Origin: JALHST01 sp963798435 | Lineage (GTDB): Bacteria > Bacteroidota > Bacteroidia > Flavobacteriales > Flavobacteriaceae | Length of the DNA: 64,000 nucleotides | Direction: 5' to 3' | NCBI GenBank assembly: GCA_963798435.1 | Contig: CAWCTF010000004.1 | Span: 496,001-560,000 of the forward strand | Shown here: in pieces, positions 9,230 through 17,967 of the stretch | Layout of the letters: each line of letters begins with the position of its first letter | Position numbering within the stretch: position 1 is the stretch's first letter | Notes under the pieces: generated by a model | What the model was told of the DNA's origin: nothing | Database searches by the model: none | Seen by the model: the letters and a program-made list of their open reading frames with translations, nothing else | Translations under genes and position numbers: made by a program

Positions 9230-9239
9230 GATTAAAAAG

Positions 9240-9281
9240 CCTCGACAAATTGATCAACAATATGTCGAGGTTTCTCATTTT
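9240..9281 (+). terminator. Intrinsic terminator after tRNA-Ala
   Basis: An 8-bp perfect stem (CCTCGACA at 9240-9247 with TGTCGAGG at 9263-9270) is followed by a T-rich tail, eleven bases after the tRNA. The loop is 15 nt. About 270 bp without a recognisable gene follow before kdgK. Confidence 0.75.
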
Positions 9282-9548
9282 ATAAAATGTGCCATACAAC
9301 TTTCAGGTTTTCAAGTAGTATTTTCCATTATCTGCGAAGACCCTATCAAAAGTTCTACTTTCCAGGGACTGGGTTCTAAAATTATTTTAATGTGAGGAAC
9401 CAGAAAATGCCGAAAAGCGTTCAGGCAAAATTCTCCTCCCAACAGAATCCAAAAAATTAAGTAGTTTTAGAAATCCTGAAATCAAGTAGGTTTTAACGGG
9501 CGAAAAGAATATTTTTAAAGCATAGCAAACTTCAATTTATACCTAGTT

Positions 9549-10589
9549 ATGAAAAAAGTAGTAACCTTTGGAGAGATTATGCTGCGCTTGTCCCCCCCTG
9601 GATTTTTGCGGTTTTCGCAAGCTGATAGTTTTGATGTAGTTTATGGGGGAGGAGAATCGAATGTAGCGGTCTCTTTGGCCAATTACGGTGTCCCCGTCGA
9701 TTTTGTGACGCGCCTACCTAAAAATGATATTGGAACCTGTGCCATGATGGAAATGCGCAAAAGAGGTGTTGGGGTCGATAAAATCATATATGGAGGGGAA
9801 CGCTTGGGGATTTATTTCCTTGAAACCGGTGCCGTTAGTCGTGGCAGCAAAGTTATTTATGATAGGGCACATTCTTCTATTTCGGAAATTAAACCGGGGA
9901 TGATCGATTGGGAAAGGGTATTTAACGGAGTAAATTGGTTCCATTGGACGGGTATCACCCCAGCCATATCCCAGGGAGCGGCAGATGCATGTCTTGAAGC
10001 CGTCAAGACCGCGAGTCAAATGGGGGTTGTGATATCAACGGATCTTAATTATCGTGCGAAACTTTGGAAATATGGTGTTGAGCCAGAAGCGATAATGACC
10101 GAACTTGTTTCCTATTGTGATATCATATTAGGTAATGAGGAAGATGCCGAAAAGCATTTTGGGATTCATCCCGAGGGGCTCGATGTACATCTTCAAGGCC
10201 ACGAGGTTACTGCCGAGGTCTTTCTATCGGTCTGCCAACAAATGATGGCAAAATTTCCGAAGGCGAAAAAAGTCATAACGACACTTAGGGGTTCCATAAG
10301 CGCTTCGCATAATACATGGGCGGGAGTTCTTTATGATGGCAAGAAAATGTACCAATCGAGGCAATATCAGATTACCGATATCGTGGATCGTGTCGGGGGA
10401 GGGGATTCTTTTATGGGCGGGTTGATATATGGGCTGCTTGAATACCCTGACGATGACCAGAACGCCTTGGATTTTGCGGTAGCTGCTTCCTGTTTAAAGC
10501 ACACCATCAAAGGGGATGCAAATTTAGTGACGGTAGATGAGGTTCAAAAATTAATGGGTGGTGATGCTTCCGGAAGGGTGGCAAGATAG
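9549..10589 (+). CDS. kdgK: 2-dehydro-3-deoxygluconokinase (KDG kinase)
   Basis: KdgK phosphorylates 2-keto-3-deoxygluconate to KDPG with ATP in the cytoplasm. The 346-residue protein is a PfkB/ribokinase-fold kinase: the N-terminal motif VTFGEIMLRLSPPG with the GGGESNVAVSLANYG substrate loop, and the C-terminal anion hole with catalytic Asp in DRVGGGDSFMGGLIYGLL. It is the first gene of a run of seven closely spaced genes, all of which fit hexuronate breakdown, and this context supports KDG rather than another sugar. A TATTTTTA box, one mismatch from the -7 consensus, lies upstream at about 9510. Confidence 0.93.
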   Translation: MKKVVTFGEIMLRLSPPGFLRFSQADSFDVVYGGGESNVAVSLANYGVPVDFVTRLPKNDIGTCAMMEMRKRGVGVDKIIYGGERLGIYFLETGAVSRGSKVIYDRAHSSISEIKPGMIDWERVFNGVNWFHWTGITPAISQGAADACLEAVKTASQMGVVISTDLNYRAKLWKYGVEPEAIMTELVSYCDIILGNEEDAEKHFGIHPEGLDVHLQGHEVTAEVFLSVCQQMMAKFPKAKKVITTLRGSISASHNTWAGVLYDGKKMYQSRQYQITDIVDRVGGGDSFMGGLIYGLLEYPDDDQNALDFAVAASCLKHTIKGDANLVTVDEVQKLMGGDASGRVAR

Positions 10590-10612
10590 ATTAAAATTCA
10601 ACTAAAGATACA

Positions 10613-11281
10613 ATGGCACACTATTCTAGGCTAGAAGTAGCCGCGGTAATGAAGGAAACCGGTATGGTTCCCTTATTTTTTCACCCAGATGTTGAACTTG
10701 GTAAAAACGTCCTAAAGGCTTGTTATGAGGGCGGGGCGAGGTTAATGGAGTTTACGGCACGAGGTGATTTTGCCCATGAAATTTTCGGGAAACTAAACAA
10801 ATATGCATTGGCCGAACTTCCGGGCATGATCATGGGAGTCGGTTCGATTACTGATGCCGCCGCTGCTTCCCTCTATATGCAACTAGGGGCTAATTTTATT
10901 GTAACCCCGGTGTTGAGGGAAGATATCGCCTTGGTCTGTAATCGACGAAAAGTATTGTGGTCACCCGGCTGTGGGTCCCTAACTGAAATTGCGAGGGCCG
11001 AGGAATTGGGGTGTGAGATCGTTAAATTGTTTCCTGGGGATATATACGGACCCAACTTCGTGAAAGCTATAAAAGGCCCATGTCCGTGGACCAGTATTAT
11101 GCCAACTGGCGGGGTATCTCCGACTGAGACGAATCTAAAGGAATGGTTTGATGCAGGGGTAACCTGTGTAGGCATGGGCTCGCAACTTATCTCTAAGGAA
11201 ATTTTGGCCAAAAAAGACTTTAACCAATTAAAAGGCAAGGTGCAGGACGCCTTGGAGATCATTAAAAGAGTACAAAAATAA
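10613..11281 (+). CDS. eda: KDPG/KHG aldolase (Eda)
   Basis: Eda cleaves 2-keto-3-deoxy-6-phosphogluconate to pyruvate and glyceraldehyde-3-phosphate. This 222-residue class I aldolase has the catalytic Glu region (LMEFTARGD), the Schiff-base Lys in EIVKLFPGD, and the phosphate-binding end IMPTGGVSP. The length is normal. It starts 23 bp after kdgK and ends 6 bp before dctP, so it is within the operon and takes the KdgK product. Confidence 0.94.
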   Translation: MAHYSRLEVAAVMKETGMVPLFFHPDVELGKNVLKACYEGGARLMEFTARGDFAHEIFGKLNKYALAELPGMIMGVGSITDAAAASLYMQLGANFIVTPVLREDIALVCNRRKVLWSPGCGSLTEIARAEELGCEIVKLFPGDIYGPNFVKAIKGPCPWTSIMPTGGVSPTETNLKEWFDAGVTCVGMGSQLISKEILAKKDFNQLKGKVQDALEIIKRVQK

Positions 11282-11287
11282 TCTCAA

Positions 11288-12268
11288 ATGACCGGTTCCC
11301 TCAAAATCATTGTTTTGCTATTCGGCTGTTTGTGTTTTAATAGCTGTGGCAACATCGGGGGAACAAGGACCTTGAAACTGGCCCATGGCCTTGATGTTAA
11401 TCATTCAGTGCATAAGGCCATGGTGAGGATGGGAGAGGACCTAAAAGAATTATCAGGCGGGAAGCTTACCCTCGAAATCTATCCCAACCAGCAACTCGGA
11501 AGTGAAAGGGAATGCCTAGAACTTCTACAAATAGGTAGTTTGGATATGACCAAGGTGTCCGTTGGGGTTATGGAAAATTTTGCGCCTAAAATGAAGGTAT
11601 TGGGACTCCCTTTTTTATTTAGGGATAAGCAACATTCCTTTGATGTCCTTGATGGCCCCATCGGGCAACAATTATTAGACGACGGGGCTAAGTATTGGCT
11701 CAAGGGACTCGGGTATTACGACGCCGGGAGTCGCAGTTTTTATACCAAGGACCGCCCTATTAATAACCCAGATGCACTTAAAGGAATGAAAATCCGGGTT
11801 ATGGAAAGCGCCACTGCCGTCGAGATGGTCAAGGAACTCGGTGGATCGCCTACCCCCATTTCATGGGGTGAACTTTACACCTCGTTGCAACAGGGTGTCG
11901 TCGATGGTGCAGAGAACAATCCGCCTAGTTTTTACCTATCCAGACATTACGAAGTTTGTAAGTATTATTCACTGGACGAACATACCGTATTGCCTGATGT
12001 CTTGATCATGGGGACACAATTGTGGGACCGACTTTCGGAACAGGAAAGGGCATGGGTGCTTGAAGCGGTAAAAAGATCTATAAAATATCAACGGGTTCTA
12101 TGGGCCGATTCAGAGGCGGAGGCCATGGCAGCAGTAAAAAAGGCCGGGGTAGAAATTATTTATCCCGATAAGACGTTATTTGCAGATAAGGTACACGGCA
12201 TATTCAAGGCCTATGAAAACGATTCGGTCATGACAAAACTGATTCGTGAAATACGAGAAACCAACTGA
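11288..12268 (+). CDS. dctP: TRAP transporter substrate-binding lipoprotein (DctP/SiaP family)
   Basis: DctP-type proteins catch a carboxylate or sugar acid outside the inner membrane and hand it to the DctQM permease. The 326-residue precursor has a signal peptide ending in a lipobox (CFNSC, Cys at about residue 20), so it is a lipoprotein, as is usual in Bacteroidota. The family core is clear: the conserved Arg that binds the carboxylate (MKIRVMES), then WGELYTSLQQGVVDGAENN. Position between KDPG aldolase and uxaBA points to a hexuronate such as galacturonate or glucuronate as ligand; this is inferred from context. Confidence 0.93.
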   Translation: MTGSLKIIVLLFGCLCFNSCGNIGGTRTLKLAHGLDVNHSVHKAMVRMGEDLKELSGGKLTLEIYPNQQLGSERECLELLQIGSLDMTKVSVGVMENFAPKMKVLGLPFLFRDKQHSFDVLDGPIGQQLLDDGAKYWLKGLGYYDAGSRSFYTKDRPINNPDALKGMKIRVMESATAVEMVKELGGSPTPISWGELYTSLQQGVVDGAENNPPSFYLSRHYEVCKYYSLDEHTVLPDVLIMGTQLWDRLSEQERAWVLEAVKRSIKYQRVLWADSEAEAMAAVKKAGVEIIYPDKTLFADKVHGIFKAYENDSVMTKLIREIRETN

Positions 12269-12269
12269 A

Positions 12270-12728
12270 ATGAAACTCCGAACATGTATTGATGAGGTAC
12301 TTGCAAAAACACTGATCGTAATTATGGCGGTTATGGTCATCAATGTTTTATGGCAAGTTTTCACCCGTTTCGTCATGGGCACACCCAGTTCGTTCACCGA
12401 TGAACTTGCCCGGTATCTTATGATTTGGATCGGGGTGTTGGGTGCCGCCTATGTTTCAGGCAAAAATATGCACGTGGCCATCGATATTCTGCCTTCAAGG
12501 GCCAAACCTGAAACGCAAAAAAAGCTGATACGTTTGGTAAGGATTTTGATAATCGCGTTTGCGCTGGTAGCCTTTATAATAGGTGGATCGCGCTTGGTAT
12601 ATATTTCCTATTTGCTCGGTCAGCATTCACCCGCCCTTCAAATTCCCTTGGCCTTGGTATATGCAATCTTACCCATTAGTGGTCTTTTCATTGTGTATTA
12701 TAAAGTTTCTGATCTTCTAAAGAGTTGA
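12270..12728 (+). CDS. dctQ: TRAP transporter small permease (DctQ family)
   Basis: The 152-residue protein has four hydrophobic segments and the family motif DELARYLMIWIGVLGAAY. It is the small membrane subunit pairing with DctM. I chose the ATG at 12270, one base after the dctP stop, instead of the in-frame GTG upstream inside dctP. Coupled translation is likely. The substrate follows that of the whole transporter. Confidence 0.92.
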   Translation: MKLRTCIDEVLAKTLIVIMAVMVINVLWQVFTRFVMGTPSSFTDELARYLMIWIGVLGAAYVSGKNMHVAIDILPSRAKPETQKKLIRLVRILIIAFALVAFIIGGSRLVYISYLLGQHSPALQIPLALVYAILPISGLFIVYYKVSDLLKS

Positions 12729-12730
12729 CT

Positions 12731-14029
12731 ATGTTGGAAAATATTCCTGTACTCGTTTTGGTTATCAGTTTTTTATGCCTTTTGGCAATTGGCACCCCGG
12801 TTGCCTGGAGCATAGCCATAGCATCGCTTTTGACCATGTTGGTAAGTATTCCTGCCTTACCGGCTTTTACTACCGTTTCCCAACGCATGGCCACCGGACT
12901 TGACAGTTTTGCTTTATTGGCCATACCGTTCTTCATTCTTTCCGGAGAATTGATGAACAAGGGAGGCATTGCCCATCGACTGATTGCTTTTGCAAAGACC
13001 TTGGTAGGTGCATTACCCGGGGGTCTTGCACTAATAAACATAATGGCTGCAATGCTAATGGGGGCCATTGCCGGTTCGGCGATGGCCTCTGCCTCTGCGA
13101 TGGGGAGTATTTTAGGCCCCGAAATGGAAAAGGAGGGGTATACAAAAGAATTTGGGGCAGCGGTCAATATAACCTCCTCGACGACCGGCTTAGTGATACC
13201 ACCCAGCAATGTACTTATAGTGTATTCGATGGCCAGCGGAGGCGCCTCGATTGCCGCCTTGTTCTTGGCTGGATACATTCCTGGTATTTTGACCGGATTA
13301 TTTTTAATGATAGTGGCCTCAATTTGGGCCAAGAAGAAAGGTTTTAAGGTAGGCAAACGCAGTACCTTCAAAGATTTCTTCAAAACGCTTTTCGATGCCT
13401 TACCCAGTTTGTTCATGTTGGTCGTTGTTATCGGGGGAATTGTTACCGGCATCTTTACGGCAACCGAAGCGTCTGCCATTGCCGTACTATATAGTCTTTT
13501 GCTCGGCTTTTTCTACAAGGAGATTACATTTCAAAAATTACCGCAGATCCTTCTTGACGCGTCGGCTACTACGGCCATTGTGATGCTACTAATCGGGGCG
13601 TCGATGTGTATGTCCTGGGTCTTATCCTATGAAAATATTCCACAGGATATCAGTACCGCCTTATTGAGCATTAGTGATAACAAAATCGTTATTTTGTTGA
13701 TTATAAACCTGCTTTTGTTATTCGTAGGGATATTTATGGACATCACTCCGGCTGTGTTGATTTTTACACCTATTTTTTTACCTGTAGTCACCAAATTGGG
13801 CCTTGATCCGGTCCACTTCGGAATCATTATGGTCCTGAATCTATGTATAGGCCTCTGTACCCCTCCGGTAGGCTCAGTGCTCTTCGTAGGGGTAGGGATT
13901 GCAAAGACTACCATTGAAAAGGTGTTCAAACCATTATTGCCCTTGTTCGTGGCCATGGTGGTCGCCTTGTTTCTAGTTACCTATATTCCCCAGCTGAGTT
14001 TGTGGCTCCCAAGCGTGTTTGGATTTTAA
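12731..14029 (+). CDS. dctM: TRAP transporter large permease (DctM family)
   Basis: DctM is the sodium-coupled transport channel of TRAP systems. The 432-residue protein is hydrophobic throughout with about a dozen segments and the family features LAIPFFILSGELMNKGGI, the Ala/Gly/Ser-rich stretch around GSAMASASAMGSILG, and the late FTPIFLPVVTKLGLDPVHFG and TPPVGSVLFVG motifs. The ATG at 12731 lies two bases after the dctQ stop; an in-frame TTG six bases upstream overlaps dctQ and is less likely. A long antisense open frame here is only a shadow of the codon pattern. Confidence 0.94.
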   Translation: MLENIPVLVLVISFLCLLAIGTPVAWSIAIASLLTMLVSIPALPAFTTVSQRMATGLDSFALLAIPFFILSGELMNKGGIAHRLIAFAKTLVGALPGGLALINIMAAMLMGAIAGSAMASASAMGSILGPEMEKEGYTKEFGAAVNITSSTTGLVIPPSNVLIVYSMASGGASIAALFLAGYIPGILTGLFLMIVASIWAKKKGFKVGKRSTFKDFFKTLFDALPSLFMLVVVIGGIVTGIFTATEASAIAVLYSLLLGFFYKEITFQKLPQILLDASATTAIVMLLIGASMCMSWVLSYENIPQDISTALLSISDNKIVILLIINLLLLFVGIFMDITPAVLIFTPIFLPVVTKLGLDPVHFGIIMVLNLCIGLCTPPVGSVLFVGVGIAKTTIEKVFKPLLPLFVAMVVALFLVTYIPQLSLWLPSVFGF

Positions 14030-14050
14030 TTCAGGAAATACAAAGCCATC

Positions 14051-15496
14051 ATGAAAAGCCTAAACAGACATCAAGGTACGGAAATTAAGCTCCCCTTAAG
14101 AATTCTACAATTCGGAGGCGGTAATTTTTTGCGTGCCTTTGTAGATTGGATGGTAGAGATTCTTAATGAAAGAACTAATTTTAATGGTGGGGTAAGTGTA
14201 ATTAAGCCGACTGGGCATGGAGATTACCGAGCGCTGAAATTGCAGGATGGACTCTTTACCGTACTTTTAGAAGGAATCGAAAATGGTCATCTTATCACCG
14301 AGAAAAAATTAGTCACCTGTGTGCAGGAAGTGATAAATCCGCATGTCGAATGGGACCAATTCTTAAAATCTGCAACCAATGTTGACGTTCGGTTCATTGT
14401 ATCAAACACCACCGAGGCGGGAATACAATTTAATGCTTCCGACACATTGGATGGGAAACCACCAAAAGAATTTCCTGCCAAGTTGACCATCTGGTTGTGG
14501 CACCGTTTTTTGCACTTTAATGGAGATTGCGATAAAGGATGTATTCTTCTGCCGTGTGAACTCATTGAAAAAAATGGGGATACATTGAAAAAAACGATCA
14601 TGCAATACGCAGAACTTTGGCAATTAGCGCCAGAATTTAATGGTTGGTTGCACAAGAATAATCACTTTTGCAATACTTTGGTCGATCGAATTGTTTCTGG
14701 CTTTCCCAAAGGTAGGGAAATGGCCTTGTTCGATGATCTAGGTTATAAGGACGAACTTTTGGTTGTGGCTGAGAACTATCATAGTTGGGTAATTCAATGT
14801 TGTGAAGAGGTACAGGAGGAAATCCCCTTTATTGCGGCTGGGCTTCATGTGGAGTTTGTAGATGATCTTGGCCCCTATCGCGAGCGAAAGGTTCGGATTT
14901 TGAATGGGGCGCATACGATTATGGTACCATTGGCGATTTTATATGGCCTTGAAACCGTGCGGGAAAGTATGGAAGATAAATTTATGGGCGCTTTCATAAA
15001 GCATGCCGTTTACGAGGAAATAATCCCGGTAGTGGGGATGGACAGGGGTGTTAGCGAAATCTTCGCCAGATCGGTTTTTGATAGGTTTGCAAATCCGTTT
15101 ATTAAACATGAATTGGCAAGCATTGCCTTGAACTCCCTATCGAAATTTAAGGTGCGTGTACTACCCAGTATTTTGGAATATAGTTCCTTGAAACAGAAAC
15201 TACCTCCGAATTTAATATTTGCATTCGCGGGTCTAATTCGATTTTATAAAGGGGAATGGAAAGGAAAAAAGTTGCCTGTCAAAGACGACCCCAAGTTACA
15301 ATTGGAAATGGCGCGGATTTGGAAATCCGGGAATTATGAAACCATTGTAAATGAGGTCTTGATAACTACGAATTTATGGGGCCGAGACCTCACTACCTGT
15401 GCCGGTCTTGCAAGTGCATTAATCGTTGCACTAAAGCACATTGAAGAGCAGGGTATTGAAATGGGATTCGACCTATTTAAAAGAGAAATTTCCTAA
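14051..15496 (+). CDS. uxaB: Tagaturonate reductase / altronate oxidoreductase
   Basis: UxaB reduces D-tagaturonate to D-altronate with NADH, the second step of galacturonate breakdown. The 481-residue protein belongs to the polyol-specific long-chain dehydrogenases: the N-terminal dinucleotide-binding segment LQFGGGNFLRAF, and the catalytic Lys, Asn and His in RKVRILNGAHTIM. Fructuronate reductase UxuB is a sister enzyme; the neighbouring altronate dehydratase favours UxaB. The start is an ATG 21 bp after dctM. Confidence 0.93.
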   Translation: MKSLNRHQGTEIKLPLRILQFGGGNFLRAFVDWMVEILNERTNFNGGVSVIKPTGHGDYRALKLQDGLFTVLLEGIENGHLITEKKLVTCVQEVINPHVEWDQFLKSATNVDVRFIVSNTTEAGIQFNASDTLDGKPPKEFPAKLTIWLWHRFLHFNGDCDKGCILLPCELIEKNGDTLKKTIMQYAELWQLAPEFNGWLHKNNHFCNTLVDRIVSGFPKGREMALFDDLGYKDELLVVAENYHSWVIQCCEEVQEEIPFIAAGLHVEFVDDLGPYRERKVRILNGAHTIMVPLAILYGLETVRESMEDKFMGAFIKHAVYEEIIPVVGMDRGVSEIFARSVFDRFANPFIKHELASIALNSLSKFKVRVLPSILEYSSLKQKLPPNLIFAFAGLIRFYKGEWKGKKLPVKDDPKLQLEMARIWKSGNYETIVNEVLITTNLWGRDLTTCAGLASALIVALKHIEEQGIEMGFDLFKREIS

Positions 15497-15507
15497 ACAG
15501 AACAAAC

Positions 15508-17124
15508 ATGCAACATAAATTAATAAAAGTGCATCCGTCGGATAACGTGGCAATTGCCTTGTCGCATCTTACGAAAGGGGAAACAATCTTATTTGAGGGG
15601 GATGACATCCTTATTTTGTCGAATACCAAGGCCAAACATAAAATTACTTTGGTGGATCTGCTCCCAGAGGATAAAATCTATATGTACGGTGTGTTGGTGG
15701 GAAAGGCGTTATCAGGTATAAAAAAGGGCGATTTGCTTACGGTTGACAATGTGCAGCACCAAAGTAGCCCAGTGCATAAAAAGACAAATAATATTACTTG
15801 GACCCCACCTGATATTTCGAGATTTAAGGACCGCACATTTATGGGATATCATCGCAATGATGGCCAAGTTGGAACCGCGAATGTATGGTTGTTCTTTCCA
15901 CTGGTCTTCTGTGAAAACAGAAACATAGAATTACTAAAGGAAATTTTTGAAGCCGAATTGTTGCTTCGGAAAGCAAGTGAACAGCGTCAGTTATTGCACC
16001 ATCTGATTCATGGCGAGCCTGAAACCGTTCAAACTTCGCAAATGATTTCCAAGGCTAGTATATTTGACAATATCGAAGTGAAATTCATTACCCACCCAGG
16101 GGGCTGTGGCGGGATGCGTATCGACTCTGAATCCCTCGGAAGATTACTTGCCGGGTATGTACACAATCCGAACGTGGCTGGTGCAAGCGTGCTAAGTTTG
16201 GGTTGTCAAAACCTTCAGGCAGAGGTATTTCGCAATGCCTTGAAATCCCTGGATCCCTCATTTAATAAACCGGTACTGATTTTTGAACAACAAGAATTGG
16301 GTACAATCGATATGATGCTGAATACCATCATCAAGGAATCCTATGAAGGAATTAAGGAGGCCAATAAAATTCGACGGGCACCTGCTCCTATTTCCAAGCT
16401 TAAAATGGGATTGGAATGTGGTGGTTCCGATGGGTTTTCCGGTATTTCGGCCAATCCGGCATTGGGCTATGCGTCCGATTTATTGGTTGCCCTTGGAGGA
16501 TCGCCCATTCTTTCGGAATTTCCAGAATTATGCGGAGTAGAACAAGAGCTAGTAAATCGCTGCCACGATGAGAATACCGCTGAGCGTTTTATGTCATTGA
16601 TGAAGAGTTACGAAAACACTGCGAAGGCATTGGGGTCTGGTTTTGATATGAATCCTTCTCCAGGGAACATCAAGGATGGCTTGATTACCGACGCCATGAA
16701 ATCGGCCGGGGCGGCAAAAAAAGGAGGAACTTCGCCAATTGAAGATGTTTTGGATTACACCGAATATGTAACACGACCCGGACTGAATCTACTTTGCACC
16801 CCAGGGAATGATGTTGAAAGCACAACAGCCATGGTGGGGTCAGGGGCCACTATTGTGGTTTTTACTACCGGGCTGGGAACCCCGACTGGAAATCCGATCG
16901 CTCCGATTGTAAAGGTGGCATCAAATACAACACTGGCGGAAAAGATGCCCGATATTATTGACCTCGATACTGGGGCTATTCTTAGGGGTGAAAAATCGAT
17001 ACCTGAAATGGGAGCGGAAATATTAGACTTTGTACTAAAAGTAGCAAGTGGGGAGGTGGTTGCCAAAGCCGACCAACTCAATCAAAATGATTTTATTCCT
17101 TGGCGCAGGGGCGTTTCGCTTTGA
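15508..17124 (+). CDS. uxaA: Altronate dehydratase
   Basis: UxaA dehydrates D-altronate to 2-keto-3-deoxygluconate, the substrate of KdgK at the start of this operon. The 538-residue protein combines the N-terminal SAF domain (about residues 1-90) with the C-terminal UxaA/GarD catalytic domain. Conserved segments are FMGYHRNDGQVGTAN, THPGGCGGMRIDSE, LECGGSDGFSGISANPA and FTTGLGTPTGNPI. The length and order are normal. It begins 11 bp after uxaB and appears to be the last gene; no clear terminator stem was found after it. Confidence 0.95.
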   Translation: MQHKLIKVHPSDNVAIALSHLTKGETILFEGDDILILSNTKAKHKITLVDLLPEDKIYMYGVLVGKALSGIKKGDLLTVDNVQHQSSPVHKKTNNITWTPPDISRFKDRTFMGYHRNDGQVGTANVWLFFPLVFCENRNIELLKEIFEAELLLRKASEQRQLLHHLIHGEPETVQTSQMISKASIFDNIEVKFITHPGGCGGMRIDSESLGRLLAGYVHNPNVAGASVLSLGCQNLQAEVFRNALKSLDPSFNKPVLIFEQQELGTIDMMLNTIIKESYEGIKEANKIRRAPAPISKLKMGLECGGSDGFSGISANPALGYASDLLVALGGSPILSEFPELCGVEQELVNRCHDENTAERFMSLMKSYENTAKALGSGFDMNPSPGNIKDGLITDAMKSAGAAKKGGTSPIEDVLDYTEYVTRPGLNLLCTPGNDVESTTAMVGSGATIVVFTTGLGTPTGNPIAPIVKVASNTTLAEKMPDIIDLDTGAILRGEKSIPEMGAEILDFVLKVASGEVVAKADQLNQNDFIPWRRGVSL

Positions 17125-17251
17125 GGGGGCACTTTTTTAAAAGGTCCTAGTATCTCACCCAAGATATGCTTCGATTTTGCAAACTTGAAAAGAGGTGGAA
17201 ATACCTTGATTTTTACCAGTTCCTTTATTTACTTTTATAAAAAAATCGATT

Positions 17252-17965
17252 ATGAATGATTTAAAAAACAAAGTAGCCTATATCACTGGCGGCACCAAAG
17301 GCATTGGTTACGGAGTGGCCGAACGCTTGCTAAAGGCTGGGATGTTGGTTGCCATTAGTGGGCGGACCCTTAAATCGGCTGAAAGTGCAGCTCGACAATT
17401 GGGACCTGAGAGTGAAGTACTAGCCATTGTCTCCGATGTTTCAAAATGTGATGATGAGCGTGATGCCGTCGCTAAAATTCTTGAAAAATGGGGGCGATTG
17501 GATGTAGTGCTTGCCAACGCCGGCGTTGGCCATTTTGCATCGATCGACCAATTGACAGAAGCGGCATGGCATGAGATGATCGATACGAATCTAAACGGAG
17601 TATTTCATACCCTTAAGGCTTGTGTTGAACCCTTGAAGATATCCAAAGGCTATTATATTACCTTGGCAAGTTTAGCGGGTACTAACTTTTTTGCCGGTGG
17701 GGCGGGCTACAACGCTACGAAATTCGGAGTGGTAGGGTTTACCCAAGCTGCCATGCTCGATTTGCGCAAATATGACATTAAGGTCTCGACGATAATGCCA
17801 GGCTCAGTGGCATCCCATTTTGGAGGGCATGAACCAAGTGCCTCGGATGCTTGGAAAATACAACCTGAGGATATTGGGGAATTGGTTTTAGACCTGTTGA
17901 ACATGCATCCGCGTACGTTGCCTAGCAAGATCGAAGTGCGACCATCGAGGCCCGACCAAAAATAG
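17252..17965 (+). CDS. SDR family oxidoreductase
   Basis: This 237-residue short-chain dehydrogenase has the cofactor loop TGGTKGIGYG, the NAG motif (LANAGVG) and the Ser-Tyr-Lys catalytic set (Ser in ITLASLAGT, Tyr and Lys in GYNATKFG). The Arg at 'SGRTLKS' after beta strand 2 suggests NADP(H). The substrate is unknown. It is separated from uxaA by 127 bp with a possible promoter of its own (TTG, then TACTTTTA), so it may not belong to the hexuronate operon. It ends 2 bp before the convergent addB stop. Confidence 0.88.
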   Translation: MNDLKNKVAYITGGTKGIGYGVAERLLKAGMLVAISGRTLKSAESAARQLGPESEVLAIVSDVSKCDDERDAVAKILEKWGRLDVVLANAGVGHFASIDQLTEAAWHEMIDTNLNGVFHTLKACVEPLKISKGYYITLASLAGTNFFAGGAGYNATKFGVVGFTQAAMLDLRKYDIKVSTIMPGSVASHFGGHEPSASDAWKIQPEDIGELVLDLLNMHPRTLPSKIEVRPSRPDQK

Positions 17966-17967
17966 GA

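Noticed and set aside
9365..9405. Weak inverted repeat (GGTTC with GAACC) before kdgK
   Set aside because: Short arms, a bulge and no conserved context; not distinguishable from chance.
12688..13479. Long open frame antisense to dctM (263 codons)
   Set aside because: It lies wholly against a clear DctM protein and reads as a low-complexity shadow of hydrophobic codons.
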